Shown in pieces: positions 11,842-22,679 of a DNA stretch of 64,000 nt (within the stretch, counting starts at the first letter, position 1; every line of letters begins with the position of its first letter). The notes beneath the pieces were generated by a model. That model worked only from the letters and a program-made list of their open reading frames with translations. It made no database searches and was not told the DNA's origin. Both the position numbers and the translations under genes were made by a program. Source of the stretch: Eutreptiella sp. 'Long Island Sound 2002' (lineage: Eukaryota > Euglenozoa > Euglenophyceae > Eutreptiales > Eutreptiaceae); contig OZ038402.1 in the NCBI GenBank assembly GCA_964036045.1, forward strand, positions 8,324,971-8,388,970, read 5' to 3'.

Positions 11842-13958
11842 CATGGTGCGTAGGTCAGTCTACGCAACAATTTCATTGCATTGCATTGTCACCTTACCCT
11901 CATTCTACAAAGGGATCCCCAGGCACCGTTTAGTCGTCGGCTTTTAGCAAACGCACAACGACAAGAACACTAGTTCAAGAACACTTCTCCAACAAACACA
12001 TCGTGTGCGGACCAACCGCCAGTGTCAAACCCAAAACGGACAAACGTAACCCCCATGCCATGCGCCGATAAACAATACGTGGCCAAGTTACACCCATCCC
12101 TCAGTCAGCCCTACGTGCTCAAGCCTCATTGCCCGGCGGCAAACGTGATCGTGCTCCGCAAGAGAGAGGAATTGACGCACCTGTGTCCCCTTGCATCACC
12201 AATGTCAGCCACAACAAAACCACATGGATCCAATAGCCCCGACTTCGGGTTCCATCCTACAAGATTGCGCAATGAGCAACTCGAACCCAAATTATTGGAT
12301 GACGAGAGACACTTCATGTGCCAGCACTAGATGACGAACGTCAATGGCGTTTACAGTGCGGCTGATTGTGGTTGGAGAGTAGCGAAAAAGGCATTGAAGT
12401 GTGGGCGGCGGTGCAAGTAACATCGAGAAACACCTTGGTCTCAACGATCATAGGACAAGCATCGCACCTGCATCTCATGCAATAGCTTTTCTTGAGATGA
12501 TTGCTTGTGTGCGACCCATGGCCAGCATCACCGGACACGACGTTTGTGCACCGAACACCAACCAAGGAAAAAAGCACTATGAAACATAGATTGGCACCCC
12601 GATAAGCAAGAGAACCACTCTACAACCAATTCCGGGCTAACGCAAGGCAATAGCCATCAGCGAGCACTAGAGTTTGAGTAGTTTGATGCGGGTCAAAACT
12701 TCGCATAGACTGAAGTTGTTTGGTGTCGTCTTGGAGTGGTGGGGGGATGAGGATGTGTTGAATACTCATTGGGGGAATTTCCAATTGACTAAAGCGGCTT
12801 TGAGAAGTCTTGGGGGCGCCCATATTTCACACAGGTGGAGGTGCATGGCACACCCTTACCTCTCTTCACTATAGCAACAATAGCAGCAAATCCATCGTTG
12901 ACGACATCATGACCTTCGCTTTCGTATCCTACTGACAAGTAAATGCTCAATTGGAATCTGCAAATAGAGGGGTTTGGGTCATGTGGTAATGCAAACAAGG
13001 GGTCCGGCGATTGAGGCTTTGCAAACATGGGGGGCATGGCGCCGAGATTCTACAAACATGGGTGTCCACACACACGGGCTGGTGATGAACAGCAGGTGTG
13101 TGGTAGCAGCACGGCACGCATACGACACGACAAGAAAATTGCTCACACATGCATTTGAAGCTGCAAAGTGATCATAGAACATTGATCTAGTCACTGGTCA
13201 TGAGGCGTAGAGGGCTTAGGATTTTCTGTTTCTATTGGGGAGGGGATGATTGGCTCGTTGTGGGCTCCAAAATCCGGAAGCTGATGGAAAGACAGCGACA
13301 AAGTGAATCAAGCAGACCACCTGATCATCCGATGGGCGCATGCGGTTGCACACGTCGGAAAAGCTCTAGTGCCTTATTTTGTTGAATTCCAACGCAACAC
13401 CCAAAAATTCTTAGCCTTCGCCTAATTACAAAAACCTCGTTCGGAGGTTTGAGCAAAGACCGACAAAATTGAATGAGGGCCCGTGGTGGTGCCCAACAAG
13501 GAACACCATGTGTCATTCATTTTTTGTTCAGTGGCCTCAATGCATGACAAAATCACATGGCGTAAGCCCTATGAGCGAGATCCTGTGGATCATCTGAACA
13601 TGAGCAAATACTTGGAAGATGTTGCCGGTGTTTGCACTAATAAGGGAGAGGGTGTGATGATAGGTGAATTGGCTACTTGCAGGCCTAGAAAAAGGCACGG
13701 AAGAAAGCGGCCCAAAAACAACGCGAGAACGCAAATTTTCCCCTCATTTCATGCATGATCAAGATGGTGCCAAATTGTGTGAATCCTCACACGCCATGAA
13801 ACTTCCAAAAAAAAGGACCCGCAACCCGCCGATGTCATGCCCCCACCTTGTCCGCCACACAAAGTTAGTGAAACAACCAACGAGAGCACAAGACAAAAAA
13901 CACTTTCCGCAACGGCCATAACCAAAAAGTGACTGAATGTAAGCAAGCATGTAAGGTC

Positions 13959-13980
13959 CGTTTCATCAATGGATGAAACG
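13959..13980. other. Perfect 9-bp hairpin
   Basis: CGTTTCATC and its exact complement GATGAAACG flank the 4-nt loop AATG. No T-run follows and no gene end is recognised next to it, so its role is unknown. Confidence 0.6.
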
Positions 13981-14019
13981 AATGGGGGCTATTTCTAGAC
14001 CATAGCGGAAGTGGACATT

Positions 14020-14527
14020 CTACCTATAATTCACATGCAGCCATTTATCCACCAGGGACAGAGCGTCAAATCGTGCCACTCCTCTGCACCGTGAGCCAAG
14101 GATTTGCTCTTTCGAGGCTTGCTGCTACAAGCATCAAAGCGTCTTGGATAGCCTCCAATCCGTCTCTTCTTCGGCGGAGGCTCTAGTTAAGTTTTGGCCT
14201 TTTCACGTGGAAGTTGGCGGGAGAGGTTGCGCTTGGACCGCCCACCAACACGGGCACAGAGGCCACACACACACACTTTCCCATTGTGCCCTCGGGGAGA
14301 TCGCGAATACCCTCGGGGAGATCGCGACATGCATCCATGGACTCCAAATACGTGGGAACATAACTCTCCAAACCTGCGCTTCTCTCCACCGGGTCTAACA
14401 ACTTGGCATACTTCGGCAACGGGTGGGGGATGGCATCCTTCCACTTGTGGCGCACCTTGGCACAATTGAGCCTAACAAATTGTGAAATCCACACTATTAA
14501 TGGATACACGGCATGGCAATATGACAT
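14020..14527 (-). pseudogene. Decayed minus-strand gene of unknown family
   Basis: An open minus-strand frame of 114 codons (14527 to 14183) ends at TAG. The same frame stays open beyond that stop to about 14,065. A neighbouring frame then carries a plausible ending, DALSLVDKWLHVNYR followed by TAG near 14,020. The stretch therefore reads as one gene with a nonsense codon and a frameshift, or as exons of a gene with introns. A 20-bp tandem duplication near 14,281-14,321 gives a repeated RDLPEG motif. I do not recognise the family. Confidence 0.35.
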
Positions 14528-16030
14528 TAAAAATTGTGCCTTAGTGGATCATAGTGATCCCCCTCTAAATGCAAATTGAATGCATGAGGCAACACAAGTG
14601 CGTCGGGAAGAACAATCTCCCATGCGGTTGCTTCAGCGAGGGGGACCAAGTCACCCACTATTGTGTCCCACCCATTATGACCTGCACCCTCGAGACCTGC
14701 GCACTCTTTGCATCCAATTCAATTGTCACCGGGCACAAACCTCTCATACCGACCCGGGCAACGAGGTAATTTGCGAAAAAAAGCGGCGCCCGTAGAAGAT
14801 TGTGGAGAGTTGTACACGCCCATTAGCAAGCACAGTTGGACGCCGATCCTTCGACGGATTATGGACATGGACCGTGTTATGTTGACGAACCCGGATTCCT
14901 ATCCCCGAGGATAGTTTTTGTTTGCACTATGCACTAGGAGTGGCTTTGGTGTGCGATGCCACTAGGGAAGTGAAATGGCAAGGATTAGAGAATACAAACA
15001 TTGGCTCATACATGGGTGCCTTGGCAAAAGGGTGGAATGTTTTGTGGGGGGTGATCCCCATAATGCTGATATTTAGGTTACCCTCAACCTTAGGGCAAGC
15101 TTTTTTGTCCTTCTATTCCCCATGATGTTGCTGAAATAGCAACAATAAAAGCTCCCGGAATTTCATCATTCTTGAACAGTCTGCTGAAAAATAGAAATAG
15201 AAATTTTCAGCACAGATGCTCGTAGAAGTTGTCCGAACTTTGCGTGCAGTGCTCACCTGTGCTTGTGTGTGTGCTTGCACCGTGCCACTTCCTCGCAGTT
15301 ACCTGCGGGGCACTCCTGCTGAGTAGCGTTTCTGCGCGGATTTCCATGTGCACGGAAGGGGGACTTCGCGCGCGCGCCAGGACGCATTTCGAGCACTGTC
15401 GTAAAATCTCGGCCACAACAACAAGCAAGGGTGCAGTTGCAATAGACGCACGTGTGGGTGGAGCACGTAAAGTGCATGCTTGAGGTCTACAGATATAGTT
15501 TTCTAACGGACGATTCGTGACGAAACAAACTCAAAAAGGCACCAAAGACCAAAAAAAATGCCTGTGAGGCCACTTGGCGCGCGTCGATGCGGGGCATGCC
15601 CCGCTCCAAGCGCGTCAAGCAGCCTTTGTTTTTTGGTTAAAGAGAGCCAAGACTTCAGTGAGTGAAGGGTTTTTTCTTCTTGAAGAACTATGATCACACG
15701 TGCATACTTTGTGCAACACCGAGCTGTCACACTTTGCTTTGTTTGCGGATGCCGAAAGCACCACTCCTCAACCCATGTTCGACCAAGGGTACTGATTTGC
15801 ACACTCGATTTCGGTCAATTGTGATGCATGTTGGTACAGCGGACGTACATATTTGTTGCACAGTGTGTTATTGGCAATGCCCCTTATGCATGCTCCGCCG
15901 TGCCCGTAAGCCCAATTGACAAGTGCTTCGCAAACAAGTGACAGTTTAAATTTGCATGCAAAAGTTCAACCACATAGAGACCAACATATCCGCCGTCCTT
16001 ACGAGAAAAAACGACGTGATTACCACAAAT

Positions 16031-16172
16031 TCTCCGCTACAACAATCTCCGCTACAACAATCTCCGTTACAACCATTCTCCGTTACAACAATCTCCGTGG
16101 CAACAATCTCCGTGGCAACAATCTCCGCTGCAACAACCTCTTACAACAATCCCCGCTACAACAATCTCTTAC
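16031..16172. repeat. 15-bp minisatellite
   Basis: About nine imperfect tandem copies of a 15-bp unit close to TCTCCGCTACAACAA. Variants carry GTTAC, GTGGC or CTGC in the centre. One or two copies are shortened, which breaks the 3-bp phase. It lies about 370 bp upstream of the gag-like gene at 16,547. Confidence 0.9.
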
Positions 16173-16546
16173 ATCGTTGCTCAAATTTCCTACATTGTTG
16201 CTCGCTCTCACGTATTGAAATTGGATCGTTCACCATTGGCTTCATGTCCGCCCGTTTGACAATCAATTACCCTTGGAGTACCTACCATTGGGACGTTGTT
16301 TTCGTTCTCCGCCGTGCACGTAAAACCATTGGATTTGAATGCTCCACAATTCCGTTCGTGAGACAATGTGTTGGATAACACGCCGCTCCATTTGAAAACT
16401 ATGATAACACTCAAAATTATTCTTGCCGCCCCACCCTTTGTATGTTATGTCGTGTACGTGTTGTTGCATGGACAATGAGAGCAATCCTTTTGAGCCTTCC
16501 AACTCATCTTGATTTTAAAACACATTATTGTCGGTTCTTCATTCTA

Positions 16547-17275
16547 ATGGCACCACGAGGACAACCTCAAAAGCGTGAGTTGGTCGGGGGATCACCACGT
16601 AAGAAGAAATCACCCGCGAAAAAATCCGGCGACAAATATTGTTCCTACCACAAGTTCAACTCTTCGCACACCACGGCGGAATGCTACATGCTAAAAATGA
16701 AGAAGAGTGGACGTGAGGTTGGCCCGCGCACATGCCACGTATGCGGCTCCAAGGACCACTTGCAACAAGATTGCCCACACATGGCGGATTGCGAAGACGT
16801 TGATCCCGCCACGGGTGAAACACGACCGTTGCGGACGTGCTTCAATTATGGAGGCAAAGGACACCGGCCTTGTGATTGCGCTTACCGCCTAGCCCAATGC
16901 CGTATGGGAAAAAATGCCAAGCTATTTTTCAATGCGCTCAACGAGGGTACGGAGTTTGTGCCCATCCGCCCGGGCGCCGAAAGTTTGAAAGCCAATGCAA
17001 GTATGCCGCACGCGAATACACCACACTCTAGCAGCTCGGTAATGTGCACGCCCGTTGCAACAAAATCGTTTTGGCGCGCATCCGTCACGGGACCGGCGAC
17101 GTGGACCGAACAAGAAGTTGAAAACGTCTTGGGGATGATTGAGAGCGAACCTCAAATTTGCCGCGAAGGTACGTCGCTTGTACTCACATTCACGAGTGAG
17201 GGTGAGGTGAACGAAGCGGTGGGACAAATAGAAGGCACCATGGACTTGGATGGTGGTGGTTATACGATCAAGTGA
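16547..17275 (+). CDS. Gag-like zinc-knuckle protein, first part (ends at in-frame UGA)
   Basis: The frame is open from 16,442, but ATG 16547 precedes a compact basic N-terminus (PRGQPQKRELVGG) and is my preferred start. Three metal-binding-like motifs follow. The first, near residues 32-46, is C-x2-H-x5-H-x4-C (CSYHKFNSSHTTAEC), as seen in retrotransposon Gag. The second, at 63-76, is a canonical CCHC knuckle (CHVCGSKDHLQQDC). The third, at 98-111, is knuckle-like with Tyr replacing the second Cys. This is a nucleic-acid-binding nucleocapsid-type protein, probably a retroelement relic or a domesticated gag. TGA 17273-17275 ends it, but the same frame continues open for 305 codons. No protease or reverse transcriptase follows. 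Confidence 0.55.
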   Translation: MAPRGQPQKRELVGGSPRKKKSPAKKSGDKYCSYHKFNSSHTTAECYMLKMKKSGREVGPRTCHVCGSKDHLQQDCPHMADCEDVDPATGETRPLRTCFNYGGKGHRPCDCAYRLAQCRMGKNAKLFFNALNEGTEFVPIRPGAESLKANASMPHANTPHSSSSVMCTPVATKSFWRASVTGPATWTEQEVENVLGMIESEPQICREGTSLVLTFTSEGEVNEAVGQIEGTMDLDGGGYTIK

Positions 17276-18193
17276 TTGGAACCGGCGACACCGTCTACCA
17301 TTTCCACTCCATCTACCCCAGCACGACAGGATCACACTTCACCGAGCACCGTCATGTCACTTGACCACATGTTCAAGGAAGTGGACTCCCGAGTGGAAGC
17401 CGCCGTACAAAAACACACAAATGTCATCAACGCCAATTTTGCGGGCATCGGGACACCATTGGAAAAAATTGAGGCACGCCAAGCACTACAAGACAAATGC
17501 CAAGAGGAAATGCATGCCACACAAACGACGCAACATGATCCCCTCGCAAAAACGTTCCAACAGCTGCAAGCATGGAAAAGTGACGAGCCGTCCAAGGTCC
17601 AAAACGCCACAAGCCACAATGCAAATGCGCGGGCACAAGAGCCGACAGTCGCCGATGATGTCGCCGTAAGCTCAACGCCGTCGAACGCACACGCACCTGT
17701 GGTTCACGTAGTAGAAGAGGACACGCCAAATGCCGACAACGGCAAGAGCAAAGGTAACACGCGACCAAGAACAGCCCGGCTACCGGTACGCACGGAGCCG
17801 TACCCAACGCGTTTGCGGACAGCGAGCACGGGAGACGCGCCGTCATCCTCAACCACGCCGGGATCAAGTATGCACCCACCGCCCACGACCGCGACGCCTG
17901 AGGTGACACGAGTGTCGAACGCACAGCTCATTGAGCCAGGCACAGTGGTGCATGCAGTGCAGGGGCACGGGGAATCTGCGGAAATTGTCACGGTGCGAGT
18001 CTTGGCAGCCAGTGAACGTGACCACACATCGGGCATACTAGCGCACAAATGGAGCATGGAGCATGGTGCAGTAGTGGGTGATGATACGCCAAGTGGTGCA
18101 ATTTTTATAAGTTCCGACAACGTGTTTGAAGACCCGGATGCAGCGACGGATGCATTGCAACGGCACCGGGAAGCGAAGAAACTGAAAGTATGA
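17276..18193 (+). CDS. Continuation of the gag-like frame after UGA
   Basis: This 305-codon frame is in phase with the zinc-knuckle ORF and begins at the codon after its TGA, so it is either reached by readthrough or separated by a nonsense mutation. It starts with a Ser/Thr/Pro-rich linker, then a helical segment rich in Glu, Gln and Lys (roughly codons 25-100). A low-complexity Pro/Thr/Ala region follows. The C-terminal 80 codons have mixed composition and end in KKLKV. I recognise no domain. Its stop, TGA 18191-18193, overlaps the ATG of the next frame as ATGA. Confidence 0.4.
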   Translation: MEPATPSTISTPSTPARQDHTSPSTVMSLDHMFKEVDSRVEAAVQKHTNVINANFAGIGTPLEKIEARQALQDKCQEEMHATQTTQHDPLAKTFQQLQAWKSDEPSKVQNATSHNANARAQEPTVADDVAVSSTPSNAHAPVVHVVEEDTPNADNGKSKGNTRPRTARLPVRTEPYPTRLRTASTGDAPSSSTTPGSSMHPPPTTATPEVTRVSNAQLIEPGTVVHAVQGHGESAEIVTVRVLAASERDHTSGILAHKWSMEHGAVVGDDTPSGAIFISSDNVFEDPDAATDALQRHREAKKLKV

Positions 18194-18987
18194 CTATGCC
18201 GCGTACACGCCGCAACCAATTGGGACGTGTTGAAGCGTCCCACGTCCTCCCGTATGATTTGTGGGCTGGAATTTGCTCTCTGTTAGATATACACTCAGCA
18301 CACGCGCTGATCTTTTGCTGCCGTTGGTTGTTCTGGAACGCCAGACAACTACTGCGACCCTTGAATGTCCGTGTAGAACACCTAGAGTCCCTGTATTGGA
18401 GTGTGGAAAAGTTGCACGATCTGGAGTGCATCCTACCCCCGCTGCTCCACTCGCCGAGTACACAACGCTCACGCCGGCCGCCGAGACGTTGGGCTGACGA
18501 AATGCCATCTGCGTGACGTACACCGGCACTAACCTCCTCTGGACAGCCGCCACAGCGCCAGCCGGTAGCACACCCGACAGGACTGCGACGCCAACCGTGG
18601 AGGAAGGCACGAGTACAGAGGATTTCCCGACTACGCATGGGCCTCCATATTGCACGCCGCCGCAACTGGCAGGCACGCAGTGCGAGGAGAGCGTGGCGCT
18701 TTCGCATCCCGCGGCCCCTGTCGTCATCAGCGTCATCATGTGAGTGGGAAGACGAAGACATCACGCGTCTGGGCGACCTCAGGGCACACCTTGCTACAGC
18801 CCCTTCCCTGGCGGATCAGGAAGATCTGCCCATTGCGAAACACGTGCAACTGGTGCAGGACAAGGTGCAATTATTGGAGCACGCCTCACAGCTGGGGTTT
18901 GCGACCTTCACGGAGAAAGCCATGAGTAAGAAAAAGTGCTTTTCCAATGCTTTGAGGCATACTCTAGTTGTATTAGAGATGCACTGA
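18190..18987 (+). pseudogene. F-box-like frame interrupted by UGA
   Basis: ATG 18190 overlaps the previous stop by 4 bp (ATGA). The N-terminus contains LPYDLWAGICSLLDIHSA followed by a CCRWLFWN motif, which resembles the F-box pattern of an LPxDL start and a CRxW core; F-box proteins are substrate adaptors of SCF ubiquitin ligases. TGA 18514-18516 stops the frame after 108 codons, but the same phase is open again to 18,987, where an acidic helical segment (EDEDITRLGDLRAH) is followed by a Gln/Leu-rich helix. The single stop suggests a decayed gene, although UGA also splits the neighbour upstream. The F-box call is tentative; it rests on motif shape alone. Confidence 0.35.
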
Positions 18988-19379
18988 GCACACAGGCATT
19001 TCTATCTTAGTATTGGCCCAACCAAAAGTGGTGATAACACATTTTGACCTATGGAACCAAACACCCAATCAGGATATGGAGTGGACCCCTTAATCCCCTA
19101 TCAATGTGAGGCTATTCATCTTTTCCTGATTTGACTGAGAACTGACATAGCCAGGGCGGAGCCTATGAATTTATCTATGTTTTCTCATGAATTCTTAGCT
19201 GTCCTAGTGGTTTGCACCCTAGGGGGCTGGGCACCTCTTTTTGAGAGGTCCTGGGTTCAATTCCCGGTCAGCCTAGCTAAGTAGGAAGATCCCATGTGAC
19301 ATGGCAGTGACCTCATCGCCACATGCCCTGCCACCTCAGCACATATGGGACCCAAAACAAAGAGTGCACATATCCTGAG
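18988..19379. other. AT-richer flank of element 1 with tRNA-like stretch
   Basis: No coding frame is supported here. The segment is the left flank of element 1; it would join directly to 40,282 before that insertion. The only notable feature is the tRNA-like sequence listed next. Confidence 0.6.
19196..19278 (+). other. tRNA-like / SINE-head-like sequence (A and B box)
   Basis: GGTTCAATTCC near 19,255 matches the pol III B-box pattern GGTTCRANYCC. It sits in a plausible T-arm, with stem CTGGG/CCCGG and loop TTCAATT. About 50 bp upstream, TAGTGGTTTGCACC resembles an A box. The acceptor stem does not fold correctly in the canonical register, so this is more likely a tRNA-derived SINE head or a tRNA relic than a working tRNA gene. 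Confidence 0.3.
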
Positions 19380-19383
19380 ATGG
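19380..19383. repeat. Target-site duplication of element 1, left copy
   Basis: ATGG precedes the TG that starts the left LTR and is repeated at 40278-40281 right after the CA that ends the right LTR. A 4-bp duplication is within the range for Ty3/gypsy integrases. Confidence 0.8.
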
Positions 19384-22230
19384 TGAAGCGGTACCCAGAA
19401 CCTATGGCCCATGGCCCGGAGGCCTGTGAGCCGTCACACCCGTTATGGCCCATGGCCCAGAGGCCTGCGAGCCGTCACACCCGTGCGGAAGCCGTTGACA
19501 CCGGCTATCTCTGTTCTCTAACCCGTGAAATCTGGAATCCGATTTCTAACCAATAAATCGATGTAGAATTACCGTAATTTTATTGTCTTAGGCGATTTTC
19601 AGTCGGAAATCGGTGAAATACCCGATTTCTACCGCGATTTCTAATTGTCGTGAAATCGCCGCCTGATGTCGCCTGTTCGCGCGCCTTCGTCGCTTCTCCG
19701 TGGCGAGTTTTGTGATTGACTTTTCTCGAGTACCTGTGAGGTTCTAAGAGAACTTAAGGGCTGAATCTAGAGGGTATTTAATGTACTTTCATCTGGTGTG
19801 TTCACCAGAATTTTTCGCCGTTGCGTTTTCGAGAAAATCAGCGCGCAAGGCTTTCCGTCGATCGTGCGAACTCATGCTTCTCAAGGACCAAGAGTTCGCA
19901 CGGAACCTTACGTCTCCCCCCTATGTCTTTCATCCATGCCCCTTTCACGCGGGCATATCATCTTGCTTAGGGAAGCAGGCAATGGCGGTGCTTTAGGCAG
20001 CCTATGGGTCTCGCAAACCCAAGTCGTTTGCGTGCGCAAACGCTAACTTTGTGGCCTTGTGAGCATGAACGTTAATGACCGAACACGAGGCTCACAAGAC
20101 CAAAAGCCCGAGGCCATTTTCGTTTTTCGAGCCAACTCAACGATGGCTCCACGCAGTTCAATGCGTACCAAAACGCTATTTTCAAAAGAGGGCAAGTTTT
20201 GGTCGAAAATTAGGCCAAAATGGCCAAACCCCCGAGGCTCGTATTCGAAGCCTATGGGGAGTTGAGCCTCGAACCAAGGCAATATGTAAAGTAGAGACCA
20301 CGAAGGACATCGTGGATGGCATGGTTGATTTTTACAACCTTGTCTTCTATTTTATATTACTTCGCCTTGTGAGCACGCGTGCCACGTTGCCTCTTTGCAC
20401 ACACGCTCATATGCAAGCACTAATGACACGAGTGGGCGGAGACAATCTAACCATAGTGTGCATGTTTGAAAGCACCTACTATGGGCCTACTCCAAAAGTG
20501 TTTACTCATATTTTTGCTCCTCAAGGTCCCAAGGATATGTTCATGCCAATATCGCCGATATATGCACTTTTTCCCACAAATAGTGTGCTTCAAGGATTGA
20601 GGTGTTAAAAATGCTTTCGTTGTGCTTTGAACCTCAACCCTTGTTGCAAAAGGGAAGCAAAGCTTCGGTTTGCATCCATGCAAAAGCCCGAGGCTCCTTT
20701 CTCTTGCGATACGGAGATACGATATTTGGAGGGACCACTTTTTGGGTGAATTTTGGCCGTTTTGCCCAAAATGGCCACAAACTCCTTCTCCCCCTGATTT
20801 CACCCCCGAGGTTGCGTGCGCCACTTGACCAAGGGTAAGGGCAATTCGGAGAGGGCACATAAGCCCACATCGAATGGGGTGTTTCCCCATGTGGCCTCTC
20901 CTCTTGATGGGAGAGTTGTGAGTCACCCAATTTGGGGTATGTTGCCATTCTGCCCCATACGTGTGTCACTTTCCCTCCAATGGGAAAAATAGCTAGAGGC
21001 GACCATGAGGGATGGCAAGTGGCATCTATTGGGACCTAAGTCCCATGTGTCTATCGCATCTTTGGTTGAAAGGATCCTCGCCGTGGCCATGGAGATATGG
21101 AATCATGAGTGCGGGCCGTTTTGGCCAAATTTCGCTGTTTTTGCCATTGTATGCCATATTGGAATTACCATATCTCGATGGGGCACGGGATCTAGCCAGG
21201 AAAGAAGGGCGCAAATTGTAGCATATGACCAAGGGTTGAACGCCCTTGTGTTTCGTATTTGCTCCTCCGGCTCATCCGGAGTTATTCAACTTTTGGTGCG
21301 ATCCACGATCCCCACCTTTGCACCGCATGTTGCTTTCTGCCCCGTCCGTGTGGTCATCCCCTCGGTGAACAGTAAGCAGCCGGCGTGACAGCAAGCGATA
21401 ACCCAGGGCATGGGACCAAAGGGGATATCAAGGGTTGTGAATCAAGGCTTGGCGCGTCAAGATCGCCAAGATTTCCTACCCTGGACAGTCGCCCGAGACG
21501 GCCAATTTTGCCATTTTGGCAATCATGACCCCACGTGACGAACCCGTGGTGCCCTGATGCCGGGACCTCAGAGGGAACCAGGTTGGGTGAGGGCTCCAGG
21601 GAGTTCGTATGCGAAGGACATAGGGTCAGTTGCCTCGTCCCTACCTCTGGCGGGTCCGGACGAGGGGTCAATTTTGGAGTTTTTCATGCTAATATCAGTT
21701 TGGGCTGAAACAGCCCATTTTCAGCTACCAACTCCTGAGGGATAATGGCGGGGCCATATCTCTGGCTCAGACGAGAGTTGAGACCTGCCGTTAAGGGAGC
21801 ATTGGGAGCCACTGTCGGTTGGCTTTGGAGCGCCTTGGTTCCCAGGAACTCGCCTGTGGCTGGGCGGGACACCTCCCCTATTGGCAGGGTTTCAGGGTCC
21901 GGACTGAGCAGGGCATGGGTTGTGTTTGAGCCCCCGCCCCCACCAGCCACTGAGAGGGTCGGACCTGGGATTGGGATACGAGTTGGGATAGAGTGTCTAT
22001 TGTCCTGTAATGCCCTTACCCCAGTCCAGTCTTAACCCCATGTGTACATATCCTGATGTGTTGCTGTACATACTTTCGTTCCCTTGTTGCAGAGTGGCAA
22101 GGATCCTGAAACGCTTTGTCACATGACATGAGCGCATTGATGCCCCTGTGAGCGTAGTGCTTTGCCTGCCTGCTCACTTGCGCGTGTCCACCGCAGCGTC
22201 CCGTGGCCGGCCCCCAACGGGAACGCGTCA
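19384..22230 (+). repeat. 5' LTR of element 1 (2,847 bp)
   Basis: It starts TGAAGCGG and ends GCGTCA (TG...CA). It is repeated in the same orientation at 37439-40277 and inverted at 41927-44771 and 55958-58801. Near its start is a 41-bp tandem duplication (19403-19483). A palindrome, CGTTTGCG-TG-CGCAAACG (20025-20042), is kept in all four LTRs. No frame in it is conserved as protein between copies. At 2.84 kb it is several times longer than most Ty3 LTRs. A TATA-like GTATTTAATGT occurs near 19,770, but I cannot place the transcription start. Confidence 0.95.
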
Positions 22231-22679
22231 AAAGCGTTTCACCGCCGCGGGGTTACCCAGCCCTCGCGTGCCACTCGGGGCCACCAACCCCGAGCAGCGC
22301 GTCGCAGCAGCTCGCAGCTCGCAGCTCGCAGCGCAGCGCAGCAGCTCGCAGCGCAGCGCAGCGGCTCGCAGCGCCGCCCAGCGACAGCGCCGAGTTCGTC
22401 ACGGAGCCCGCAGCGCCGTCCAGAGCATCGCCCTGACCGCGCAGCGACCGTGGAAGAGGTGCACAGACCAGGACTCCTGCATCAGCCCCATCGGCCGACC
22501 CGGAGTCCCATCGGCCGACCAGCAAGGCCGCGTCAACCACCTCCACAACCACCGGCTGACCAGCACCAGCCGCACTTCCAATCCAGTGCTGCAGCACCCG
22601 CCTCAACAACCACCACCAGCTCGTTGAGTAGAACGAGTGCACACCAAGGACCTCAAGACCAAGTACGCCCCCCGCTGCC
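22231..22679 (+). other. 5' leader of element 1
   Basis: This segment lies between the LTR and the gag ATG. It starts AAAGCGTTTCACCGCCGCGG, and no TGG-initiated stretch complementary to a tRNA 3' end occurs directly after the LTR. From about 22,312 to 22,385 it carries short GCAGCTC / GCAGCGCA repeats. It also has a small duplication of CCCATCGGCCGACC (near 22,486 and 22,510) that element 2 has in one copy only. Priming may use an unusual tRNA site or a self-priming structure, as known for Tf1-type chromoviruses (inference). Confidence 0.7.

Larger units (their letters stand above)
11251..16030. other. Unrecognised spacer, no supported gene
   Basis: Apart from the G-runs, hairpin and gene relic listed separately, I see no conserved domain, tRNA, rRNA or LTR pair here. 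Open frames are short (under about 115 codons) and overlap on both strands without a family signature. Base composition is mixed and unlike the satellite to the left. Confidence 0.6.

Noticed and set aside
18105-18764. Long minus-strand frame opposite the gag-like and F-box-like genes
   Set aside because: No domain, overlaps better-supported plus-strand frames, typical shadow.
20059-20608. Repeated open frames within the 2.84-kb LTRs as genes
   Set aside because: Present in all four LTRs but with changing ends and internal shifts; they follow the DNA repeat, not a protein.
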